Shown: piece after piece, positions 33,101 through 42,000 of the stretch | Layout: each line of letters starts with the position of its first letter | Position numbering within the stretch: position 1 is the first letter of the stretch | Origin: a virus | IMG/VR virus record: IMGVR_UViG_3300007542_000040 | Coordinates: 1 to 47,077 of that record | Length of the DNA stretch: 47,077 nt | Reading direction: 5' to 3' (one strand) | The notes under the pieces: generated by a model | Told to the model about the DNA's origin: nothing | The model's input: the letters and a program-made list of their open reading frames with translations, nothing else | Databases searched by the model: none | Translations under genes and position numbers: made by a program

Positions 33101-36100
33101 TTCTATGAATGAATCTCAAGCGGAAGCGCTGGTTCGACAAGGAAAAGCATCAAAATCTGTCACGGCTAAAGAAACCAGATACCTTTCATCTAGCGGAGCG
33201 GTACTTGGAAGAAAGTCAAAATCAAGCGGAACCTTTAGACCAGAACGTTATGGAAAACTAGCCAAGGCTGGTCAATCAACAACAGCAGCAGCCGTTATGG
33301 GAGCAAAACAATCTTTAAAGGTTAAAAGTCCCTCAGAAGAATTTGCAAAGATTATGGACGATGCTGCTAAGGGAGCCTTGATTGGGGCAAAGCGTTCACA
33401 GCCAATCGCTGCACAATCTGGAAGAATTCTTGGTCAATCTGCAAAAGAGGCTTATAAATCAGAAATGTCTCAACTAAGAAGAGATATCAGAAACGACGAT
33501 GTTCTTGTTGGCGGAGGGATGACAGATCCAACTCAAAGAACGAGAACTTTGCGTAAACTTGAGGAAAGTCAAAAGAAGCAAGCAAAGATTGTTGCTGCAC
33601 AACAAAGAAAACAGTCGCAAGCCGCTGCACAAGCCGCGTCCCTTGAGCAAAAAAGATTGGCTAACGAACAAATAATTTTAGCAGAAAAACAAAGAAAAAT
33701 ACAAGAGGACAATGAAAAAAGATCACAAAAAAGAGCACAAAGAAAGAAAAGCGTTTCTCGCGGTATAGGTCGCGCTGGTGGAATGATCGGAATGGCATCT
33801 ATGATTCCGTTTATGGCACAAGATTCTGAAGGAAAGTTTGCAGGAATGGATGCAAACATGCTTGGCATGGGGATGATGGGTGCAAGCATGGCAGGACCAT
33901 TAATGGGAGGTGTTAAGTCAGGGGGCGTTCTTCTTGCTGGTGCAATGGGAGTCAGCGCAACAGCCCTTGCATCAATAGTTGCTCCTGTTGCTGCTATCTC
34001 TATTGCAGCAGTTCTTTTAAAGAAAGGCATGGATAACAATATTGCTGCTGGAAAAGAATATGCAGACGCAATGACAACAAGTGCTCAAGAGCAAGCAGAA
34101 TTTGCTAAAGCACTTGGTAACACCACTTTGGCAGAAAAGCGTAAACAAAAAGAAACAAAAAAAATTACAGGACTTTCTGCAAGAGAGCAAAGTGTTGGAA
34201 GAGATTTTGTTGCATCAGAGCAAGGGCAGCAAATGCAAACAGAGGCAAAGAAGGTATTGGAGCAAAATGCCTCAGGCTTTGCAAGAAACCTTGCAACACA
34301 ACTATCTCAATCAGTAATTAGTGGAGCAATGGGTGTAAAGCAAGCAAAGTCTGTAGCGGCAGCAATGTCAGAAGCGCTTGGTAGAGAAGACCTTACTGCA
34401 AACATTATTGCACAAATTGATAAGATTCTTGCTCCAAATGGAGATGATATTACAAGAAGCCCTCTAAAGATTTCTGCTACTATTCAAGCAAACATTGAGT
34501 CAGACGAAGATCAACTGAGGCGTGAAGCCGACCGTGCAGCAGCGAATTACAGCGGAATAGAAGATAATTTCTTGGGAAGAATTATTTCTGGAGACTACGA
34601 TGAAATGGTAAGAAAAGAGATAGCGTTCTTTGAGGCTGTTCTAGCAAACACCCAATCAATTCTGTCAACATATGATGATCAGATAATGAAGCAAGAAGAG
34701 GTTGTTGCAGAAATTGACAAAAAGATTAAAGCAGAAGAAGATGCAACGAAAAAAGAAGAACTTGAAATTCAAAAAAGAATTGCCGCTCGTCAACTTGCAA
34801 ACTTAGAAGAAAAGAAAATTGATGAAGAAAAGTCTAGAAGAGAAGTTGATTATCAAGCACTCCTTGGTGACGTAAAAGGAAGAGCGGAAAGAATGACCTC
34901 TTCAAGAAATGCAGTACAAGAAGCAGGCATAAAAGATGCCAGAGCGCTGCTTTCAGATGAAACTAGGTTTAGTCCAGGCGGAGGTTCACTAGGAACAGCA
35001 TATTATCGTGCAACAGGGAACAGACTTAGAACCAATGAGGAGGCAGAAGAGTTTGAGGTACGTTGGCTTGTAGACTTGCAAACTGGAAGGATTGATCCTG
35101 TAGCCTTGCAAGCCTTGCAATCAGCAGAAGAGAATAAAGCAGGTTCTGCTCAAAATATTATAGAGACTGTAGTTAGATTACAATCTGAAGGAGACTTAAA
35201 GGCAGCCAATGAGATCAATATAATATCCGCAAGACTCGCAGAAAATCCAGAAATTCTGACTGTGTTTAACACAAAGATTGAGGGAAAGAAGCCAGAGCAA
35301 ATTATTGCTTACGGAGAAGTTCTTAATCAAATATCAGAACTTCCTCCAGAAATTTATAAGTCCGTCGCTGTTGAACTTGGAGATATGCCAGTACAAGAGT
35401 TGCAAGAATTTAGAGATCAAATAGAACAACTTCAAGGAATGGAAATTGATGTAGTTAGTCTTCTATCTCAAGGTGGGGTCAAGGGTATCCAAGCAGCAGC
35501 AAATGCAACAGACTCATTTGCAGGAAGTTTAAAGAAGTATGCCAAAGAGATAAATTCAATAAATAAGGCTACAAGCAAAGAGCAAAAACTTGAAAGAGTA
35601 ATCTCTGTAGTAACCAAAATGGTAGACGCAGAGGGTGTTGAAATAACTCCACAACAAATTAAAAAACAAATTCCAGAAATTGCGAAAGCAGCGGGAATCA
35701 CTGAAGCGGAAGTTATGGTGCTTCCTCCCGCAGAATTAGTTAAAGTTATATCTGCAAGCATCATGGCGCAAGACCTAAAGGATAAGGGAGATCAACTTGT
35801 TGTCGCTGGTAAGGCGATGAGTTCTCCAGCACTAATAGCAGAAGGTCAAGCGATGGTCGCTGCTGCCTCATTAATGATGGCAGGAGCAGGAACAGCAGCA
35901 GCAGGTGGTGGGTACGGTGGTGGCGGTGGAAAAACTCCTAAGGTAGACGATGAGGATGAAGAGAATGGCGGAGGCGGTGGAACGAAGGCGACACCATTTA
36001 AAGACTTTAAGTCTGGGATTATTCTTCAAATTAAAAGGTTTGCAGATTCTGGAGCAAAGTTAAAGGATTTGATGAAGGCAAAGTATGACTTCTTTAACAT

Positions 36101-38423
36101 ACTCAAAATGTCTGATGGAATTGACGACAAGATTCGTAAGGCAGGATTAAATCCATTACTTGCTGAAGAATTAATGAATATGGACCCTAAAGAAGCCAAC
36201 AAGGTTCTTAATAAAATGACAGGCAAGGGTGGGAGACTTGACGAGTCAGGAAGAAAACTTCAAGACAGATATATGGCAGCAAGCATTTCTGGAACGTTAA
36301 GCGCTGGGCAAGACAGAAGAAAGGCTGCTAGAAGTCAGCAAAAAGTTACAGGAGATTTGTCTTCTAGGGGGGTTTCAGGAGAAGCAATTTCTGAAATAAT
36401 AGGAGATGCAAGAAAAACAGAAGAGTATATTACATTATTAGACAAGGCTGCATCAGGATCTAAAAAGGCAAAGAAGGCTCTAGACTCCTACATAACCTCA
36501 ATAGAAAAGTCAACAATTAAAGAACAGGCGGCTGCCTCTGCTACCGAAAAGGCTATAGAGTTTGCAGAAAGAAGAAGGAATATAGCCTTCATCGGTGCAG
36601 CACGAGGGCAAGGGGTGGAACAAGGTCTAATTGAGTACATTGGTGGGGATGCAGGATTGATGGCTCAATACACAGATGCTGTTAAAAAGGGTGACGTTGC
36701 TGTACAAAACTTCTTTACTGAAGCAAGAAAACAACAAAAGCAAATGCAGCAGGAAGCATATGCCATGAACCCATTTGAATTTATTACGCAGCAAGCAGAC
36801 GAAGCACTAGATGCCATTAAGTCACAGTTTGCTCCAGATCAACTTAGACTAGAGGATGAATCCGCAGCAGCATTCGAAGCACAATTTGGAACAACAAAAG
36901 AAGCCGCACAAGACATTATTGACAAGAATAATATTCTTATCTCTCAATATGATCAACAAATTAATCAATATGAAGATATGAATGCTCAAGAACAGAGATT
37001 GGTTCAGGAGCATGAAAGAGAGAAGAAGCAATGGCAGGACAAGATTGATGCTGCTCAAGAATATATTAATGGATGGCAAAAGTCTATAGATTCACTCAAC
37101 AAGGAAATCTCTCAAAGAAATCATCAGGCTGATTTGCTCAACCATGAATTAGACCTCATTGGCAAGGCAGAAGAAGACATTAACGCAACGTATGACAAAA
37201 GGATGGACGCTCTTGATGAGGTTGAGTCTATCAATAACAGAATTCTTCAATCACAAAGATCACAACTTGATATTTCTAGAGCACTTTCAACTGGAGATGT
37301 TTACGCCGCAGCCGCCGCTGCTCAAGAGATGCAAGATCAACAAGCACAGCAGGCTATGGTTGATGCTAGAGATGCTTTAACCACTGCAAGAGACAATCAG
37401 GTAAGTGGATTGCGTGGAGAAAGTGGAATGAGCAGGACACAGATTGAAGATCAGTTGTGGCAAATTAATCAGCAAAACTATCAAACAGGATTGCTCATCT
37501 ATGATTTAGAAGATAAAATTTGGCAGAAGAATCAAGAAACTCTTACTTGGAAAACTGAAATTGATAAGATTGATAAATCAATTAAAGAACATACTGATAA
37601 AATTTGGGAAAACAGTGGAGAGATTCTTAGAATTCAAAAGGATCTTATTGGACCATTGAAAAGCGTTAATACTCAATGGACGGATAGGCTTAGTTCTTCT
37701 AACCTACAACTTTCCTACGACAAAGATCATTTGAAGTATCAAGGAAAGACCCTTGAGGCTTATGAAAAGCAAAATGAAAGAATGAATGCACATCTTAAGC
37801 AAATTGATGGAGCCAGAATACTTGCAGAAGGTCTTTATGACACATGGGTGGGAGTTGGTAATGCAATCGCTGATGCAAATAAAACAGCCAAGCAAAATCT
37901 TTCATATGCTGCAAAAGGAGAGTTTAGTAAAATTACTGGGATAAACTATAAAGACTACTTGGATGAAACAGGAGAGTTTGATTATGGTAAATTCCAAGCA
38001 GATGTTGAAGCAATAAGAACTTCTGCTGTTCAAGGCGCAGTAGATTCTGGAACAGCATCACTTGAAAATAATTATGCAGGAGGGTTTATATCAGGAGATG
38101 GAGCGAGAGATTCTGTTCGATCAACTCTAACCCCAGGAGAATTTATTGTCCGTAAGTCAATGGTTAAAAAATATGGGGTGGGAATGTTTGAAAAAATTAA
38201 TCAGGGATCTTTCAGTATGCCAAGGTATAACACGGATTCTCCATCAACCAACGTTGAAGCACCATCCAACAATACAAGCATTGTCGCTCCAGTGTATAAT
38301 ACATATAGTATTAGCGTTCCTGTTAATCAGCCAAATGCTAGCGCAGATGAAATTGCTTACAAGGTAATGACTAAGATTAAGAGTATTGAGAGCAGTTCTA
38401 TTAGGAGAATCAATGGATATTAA
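30198..38423 (+). CDS. Tail tape measure protein
   Basis: This 2741-residue protein sets tail length. The N-terminus is coiled (ALAGLKRLEQQIESFQRSVS). Residues about 250-450 form a TP901-type tape measure domain (TMALASIAAQSGLRTADML, QDVAGAIPRVAPVIKGMGGD). Hydrophobic segments are near 541-565 and 1214-1275. A GGVVPG...LLEPGETVITKKA motif is near 666 and is repeated as GGFISG...LTPGEFIVRKSMVKKYG near 2628-2660. Long Lys/Glu/Gln coiled coils fill much of 1100-2500. A Gly-rich stretch (GGGYGGGGGKTPK) is near 1910. No lytic transglycosylase or peptidase motif was recognised. At about 0.15 nm per residue the tail could be near 400 nm. Confidence 0.92.
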   Translation: MADVNANINVNINSSAALAGLKRLEQQIESFQRSVSGSNASAAAQQNALNRSLLQGINNTGLFTAKQISAVDSVGKFTNSLEKNKLSLGEYSRYAGSQLPGLSKVFKREFNTMQAVAVDRVKSINSQYLALGKTVDGVTSAIKSTPTGLSKGYSTDMAIATQRQQMFNKLIDGGSTKLLNWGKNTQWAGRQLMVGFTIPLTVFATVAAKTFKDIEEQAINFKKVYGDIFTTDAEVEENLEAVKQLSLEMTKYGIAVKDTMALASIAAQSGLRTADMLAATNEATRLATLGQMEQTEAMKTVISMQTAFGQSNEELSESVNFLNIIENQTVLSLQDVAGAIPRVAPVIKGMGGDVKDLAILLVAMKEGGVSAAEGANALKNSLARLITPTSAASGMAEKFGINLEGIVERNNGKVLPMVRELAKEMESLGGLDQQKLLSTIFGKFQYARIGALMNNIRDDSSQAARAMDLMGMSTEDLARTAEDELSVVENSISTKFTAALEQAKLSIAPLGEAFLRVATPVVEMVSKIANAFSDLPEPVKNAMGMAVIAIGGIAPVLLMGIGLMGNLIANVIKGIQQFRKFAATIKGDSSAFQYMAKAELEALAASEALEANTMSLTGKLQLQAGAVRALSTEYQRFASAAGIASGAMRSIPVATGAAGRGKPPLKMARGGVVPGSGSGDKIPALLEPGETVITKKASQRFGPVIAAMNAGNLPGYQGGLNLPNVSIPSSASFRKGSTQGIEAFFKSIQGLSGASEAATKVLTNLSVEGGKINAKAFKEAMVAEGMVPQLPTGRAAAHLTSRKDLSESGKSFLESRTGRGEGGKSVTAQRLLSVANDPETAGFVKEYSGLTADLSQTLNTQLQTGAAVSDFNREWSSKGSRLLPSLEKFGGFVSEGADDLKALSQFEIELGQNINGRADVMKNAIVTDEILEAETKKLISQYKNANTSIGKVARSADQASKTIGQVSVSMNESQAEALVRQGKASKSVTAKETRYLSSSGAVLGRKSKSSGTFRPERYGKLAKAGQSTTAAAVMGAKQSLKVKSPSEEFAKIMDDAAKGALIGAKRSQPIAAQSGRILGQSAKEAYKSEMSQLRRDIRNDDVLVGGGMTDPTQRTRTLRKLEESQKKQAKIVAAQQRKQSQAAAQAASLEQKRLANEQIILAEKQRKIQEDNEKRSQKRAQRKKSVSRGIGRAGGMIGMASMIPFMAQDSEGKFAGMDANMLGMGMMGASMAGPLMGGVKSGGVLLAGAMGVSATALASIVAPVAAISIAAVLLKKGMDNNIAAGKEYADAMTTSAQEQAEFAKALGNTTLAEKRKQKETKKITGLSAREQSVGRDFVASEQGQQMQTEAKKVLEQNASGFARNLATQLSQSVISGAMGVKQAKSVAAAMSEALGREDLTANIIAQIDKILAPNGDDITRSPLKISATIQANIESDEDQLRREADRAAANYSGIEDNFLGRIISGDYDEMVRKEIAFFEAVLANTQSILSTYDDQIMKQEEVVAEIDKKIKAEEDATKKEELEIQKRIAARQLANLEEKKIDEEKSRREVDYQALLGDVKGRAERMTSSRNAVQEAGIKDARALLSDETRFSPGGGSLGTAYYRATGNRLRTNEEAEEFEVRWLVDLQTGRIDPVALQALQSAEENKAGSAQNIIETVVRLQSEGDLKAANEINIISARLAENPEILTVFNTKIEGKKPEQIIAYGEVLNQISELPPEIYKSVAVELGDMPVQELQEFRDQIEQLQGMEIDVVSLLSQGGVKGIQAAANATDSFAGSLKKYAKEINSINKATSKEQKLERVISVVTKMVDAEGVEITPQQIKKQIPEIAKAAGITEAEVMVLPPAELVKVISASIMAQDLKDKGDQLVVAGKAMSSPALIAEGQAMVAAASLMMAGAGTAAAGGGYGGGGGKTPKVDDEDEENGGGGGTKATPFKDFKSGIILQIKRFADSGAKLKDLMKAKYDFFNILKMSDGIDDKIRKAGLNPLLAEELMNMDPKEANKVLNKMTGKGGRLDESGRKLQDRYMAASISGTLSAGQDRRKAARSQQKVTGDLSSRGVSGEAISEIIGDARKTEEYITLLDKAASGSKKAKKALDSYITSIEKSTIKEQAAASATEKAIEFAERRRNIAFIGAARGQGVEQGLIEYIGGDAGLMAQYTDAVKKGDVAVQNFFTEARKQQKQMQQEAYAMNPFEFITQQADEALDAIKSQFAPDQLRLEDESAAAFEAQFGTTKEAAQDIIDKNNILISQYDQQINQYEDMNAQEQRLVQEHEREKKQWQDKIDAAQEYINGWQKSIDSLNKEISQRNHQADLLNHELDLIGKAEEDINATYDKRMDALDEVESINNRILQSQRSQLDISRALSTGDVYAAAAAAQEMQDQQAQQAMVDARDALTTARDNQVSGLRGESGMSRTQIEDQLWQINQQNYQTGLLIYDLEDKIWQKNQETLTWKTEIDKIDKSIKEHTDKIWENSGEILRIQKDLIGPLKSVNTQWTDRLSSSNLQLSYDKDHLKYQGKTLEAYEKQNERMNAHLKQIDGARILAEGLYDTWVGVGNAIADANKTAKQNLSYAAKGEFSKITGINYKDYLDETGEFDYGKFQADVEAIRTSAVQGAVDSGTASLENNYAGGFISGDGARDSVRSTLTPGEFIVRKSMVKKYGVGMFEKINQGSFSMPRYNTDSPSTNVEAPSNNTSIVAPVYNTYSISVPVNQPNASADEIAYKVMTKIKSIESSSIRRINGY

Positions 38424-39051
38424 TCCCAGTAACCCAACTAGTACTGCCACCTATATTTCTGGTAGAAAAAAATATTCTAGGCCACAAGCAATGCTTTGGT
38501 CAGATAACTCTGGAACAATTACTGAGGGTGTTAGAATTCCAGAAGGTTTAGAAAAAGAAGATTTTATTATTTGCTCAGATCATAATCGTGCAGAAATGAG
38601 CATAAACCAACAAAGGATTGAATCTCGTCAAAGAATGATAAATGGAACTATGAGATCTTATCATATTGCAGATAAAGTTTCTCTTTCTGTTAGTTGGAAT
38701 AGACTACCTTCAAGATCTTTTTCAAGAAACGTTATTTTTGACAGTTCTGGAAAATCAATAATGAATCTTGGAGATACAGAATATACAGTTGACGGTGGAG
38801 CAGGAGGAGTAGAACTACTTGATTGGTATGAAAATCATTCTGGACCGTTCTATGTGTATCTAGGATATGATAAATTTAATAGCAACTCATTTAAGGTTGC
38901 TGGACAAGTAACCGATCAGTCTTTTCAGAATCTAGGAGTTTACAATGACGTAAGGCTAATGTACTTTTCAGGATTTGACTACAGCATTGAAAAGCGAGGC
39001 GGTTCTAATCACGATCTTTGGACAGTTAGCGTTAGTCTGGAAGAAGTCTAA
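38413..39051 (+). CDS. Distal tail protein candidate
   Basis: This 212-residue protein is read from ATG 38413, which has AGGAG 5 nt upstream and overlaps the tape measure stop by 11 nt. The longer in-frame start at 38386 is rejected. The beta-rich sequence has ISGRKKYSRPQAMLWSDNSG, KVSLSVSWNRLPSRSF, LLDWYENHSGPFYVYLGYDK and a terminal WTVSVSLEEV. Position right after the tape measure is typical of the distal tail (Dit-like) hub. Sequence identity to that family is not certain. The stop overlaps the next start as TAATG. Confidence 0.65.
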   Translation: MDINPSNPTSTATYISGRKKYSRPQAMLWSDNSGTITEGVRIPEGLEKEDFIICSDHNRAEMSINQQRIESRQRMINGTMRSYHIADKVSLSVSWNRLPSRSFSRNVIFDSSGKSIMNLGDTEYTVDGGAGGVELLDWYENHSGPFYVYLGYDKFNSNSFKVAGQVTDQSFQNLGVYNDVRLMYFSGFDYSIEKRGGSNHDLWTVSVSLEEV

Positions 39052-42000
39052 TGTTTAAGTCGGACAGCCTTGAGGATGCCCTCACCTATTCACACACCAT
39101 TGATAATCAACAAGCAGTATTTGTTGAATGGAACTTAAATCAATCATACAATATTGAAAAAGTTGGAAACTATAGATATAGGCCTGGAACAACAGATCCA
39201 AAATACGGTGTAATCAGATCTTTATACGAACCAGAAGATCTTGGAGGATTCTATACAGGTGCAACAGATTCAGACATTATAATCAATGCAGGATTTGATG
39301 ACAGCAATGATCCAGCCTTTTATATTGCTCCTAAAAGAAAAATGAATCTCCTATATTCACTTGATGATTGTTTTAAGCAAAACAGACCAAGGTCAGGAAT
39401 AAATAAACTTCTTTACCTAGGAATTGTTGGAACTTCTTCTGGATACAACCAATATGTGGATAGTCTAAGTTCTAGTCGTCCAAGGTACTACATGTCCTCA
39501 CGATACGATGAGTTTAAGTATTGGACTTCATATAGAACAGAAGTTGAAGATGGAAGCACTATAGAGTTTGGAATAGCGTTAAATTCAGGAACTGGAACGG
39601 CCAATCAATCCTATTACATCTATGACTCAGCACCTTTTGTTGTTTATAAAGAATCTGTTCCTGCCAATAGGGTGGTTGTTAAAGTACAAACAAATGTGGG
39701 TACAGTAGATAACGGACCTTATAGAGTTGGAAACAATACCAATGTTGCAGACCCTCTTTACGGAGAATCAAACAAAACAATTCCAAAAAGATGGGCAATT
39801 CAATCTTTAGACAGTGAAAATAACTGGGTAGAGATTATTTCCTTTGACGAAAACGATACTAGGTCAAACGGATTGCCTATAATATCTTCAGACGGTCATG
39901 TGGAGATTGAGTATGGATTAACAATACCTACTCTATTCCAAGATGTATTTACCTTTGCAGGAGAGATATCCTCTATCACCATGAGACCAGAACTTGCTCC
40001 TTATGGCTATGCCTACTTATATAAGACTTCTGAAACAGACATGGGAGTCCTCTATATCTCTGATGGCGCAGCATGGCAAGCGTTCTCTCCTGAGTATGGG
40101 TGGAATTTGTCAGAAATAGAAATTACCAAAAACACCAATGTTGTCAAAAAACTTTCAAATCCAGATTATTTTATAGACAATGGTGAAAAGGTTTTCAGAG
40201 AATTCCAGTTTACCAAGGGTCTAAGGGTTGTTGTGGACACAATGAACAAGGTTAACTCCACCTTTGACCTGATAGAACTTTCACCAAGACTTGTCTCAGA
40301 CATTACAGAGAAGGCTTCTAATTTTTCCGTAAGGAAAACTTTGTCAGACCTTGGAACATATTCTATGCCAACAGGGAATCTTTTGGCCTCAACGGGAAGT
40401 ATAACTATTTTTGATGATGACCTTTCATTTAACGAGAACAACCTATTCAATCTAGAAACTGGAACAGGAAGCATCATAAGTCAATACTCAAACAGTAAAA
40501 TAAAATTTTTGTTTTACGATATTGTTAAAAATATTAATGACTATGATTATTATATTCCAATCAAGACTTTGTATTCTGAGAGAATTCCACAAGTAAGTGA
40601 TGGCGCTGCCACAATATCCATGGAACTCAGAGACTTATTTTATTTTTTTGAATCAAAGAAATCTCCAGAACTTCTTCTTACGAATGTCTCTTTAAGTTAC
40701 GCAGTAATGGTATTGCTTGACAACATTGGATTTAGCAACTACATATTTAAAAGAACAGAAGGAGAGGAAGAGTTAATCATTCCATTCTTTTTTGTTGGAC
40801 CAGATCAGAACATAGCAGAAACGTTGCAACAATTAGCAATATCCTCTCAGAGTGCAATGTTTTTTGATGAATACAATAATCTTGTCGTAATGTCAAAAGA
40901 TTACATTTTGCCATCTGAACAACAAAGAGAAACAGATTTAGTATTCTATGGACAAGAAGAGTTGGTGGGGTCAAAAACTGCCTTGCCAAACATTATGAAT
41001 ATTTCTTCTCAAGACAAACTTGTATATAACGGTGGAGAGATAAATTACACAACAAGGTATATTCAAAAATCTATTGGTTCAATTGCTCAAGCCCCATACA
41101 TAGATGATTACAAGACATTTGTTTATAAGCCAGTATTGTTGTGGGAAGTTGCTGGTCAACAGTCTACAAAGACCGTTAATGAGGCTGCAACAGAGGCTTC
41201 AGGATATTCTTTAGCAGCCATGCCTCTTAAGACTAGACTAACAGATAGCATTCCAGAAGTTGTTGATGGAACTATTGTTAACAACGTAATAGATTTTGGA
41301 GAGAGTGTATACTGGTTGGGCAATTATTCAGGTTACTTTTATTCAAATGGAGAGGTAATTCGATACGATGCTTCTGAGTACTCTGTTGCTGGTGTGGGAA
41401 ATGTTTGGGTAAAAAACAATCAAGAATATCAAAAGTATTTTGCAGACTTGAGGTTTAATGGAAAGATGTATCCTACGGGCAGGGTTAGGATATTTGCAAG
41501 TGTGCAAAATGATGTTGTTCAGGAGCATGGTCGTGGACAATTTGGAACAGAAATTGTTGATCACCCATCTGGACTTGATGATAACTCTCCATGGATCAGT
41601 GACACGAATGTAAGGGGATCTATTCAAAATTCCAAAGAATATTTATTTAATACAAATAGAACAATATCTTATCCTAAAAATACTGGAATTGAAGAGGCTG
41701 GAAACTCTAAGACGATAAGTGGCAGACCCTACACATCACAGTCTTATGCCATCAAGTCAACCAGAAATGGAATAATTAAAAACTTTATGGCTAACACAAA
41801 CATTACAGAGAATGATGTTAATTATTACAAGACTGCCAGATCTGGATCTGTACAGACTTCAGCATTAGTGTTCAACGGACCAGACATTCCTTCAGAAATA
41901 GATCCAGCAGAGTTTGTGACATATGCCTACAAATCATTGGATAAACCGTATAAGCATTTTGGAACAAGGCTTAGGATAATTGGAAAAATTGAGTCTGCTA

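Noticed and set aside
38386-38412. Upstream start of the gene after the tape measure
   Set aside because: AGGAG lies 5 nt before ATG 38413; the longer start has no such site.
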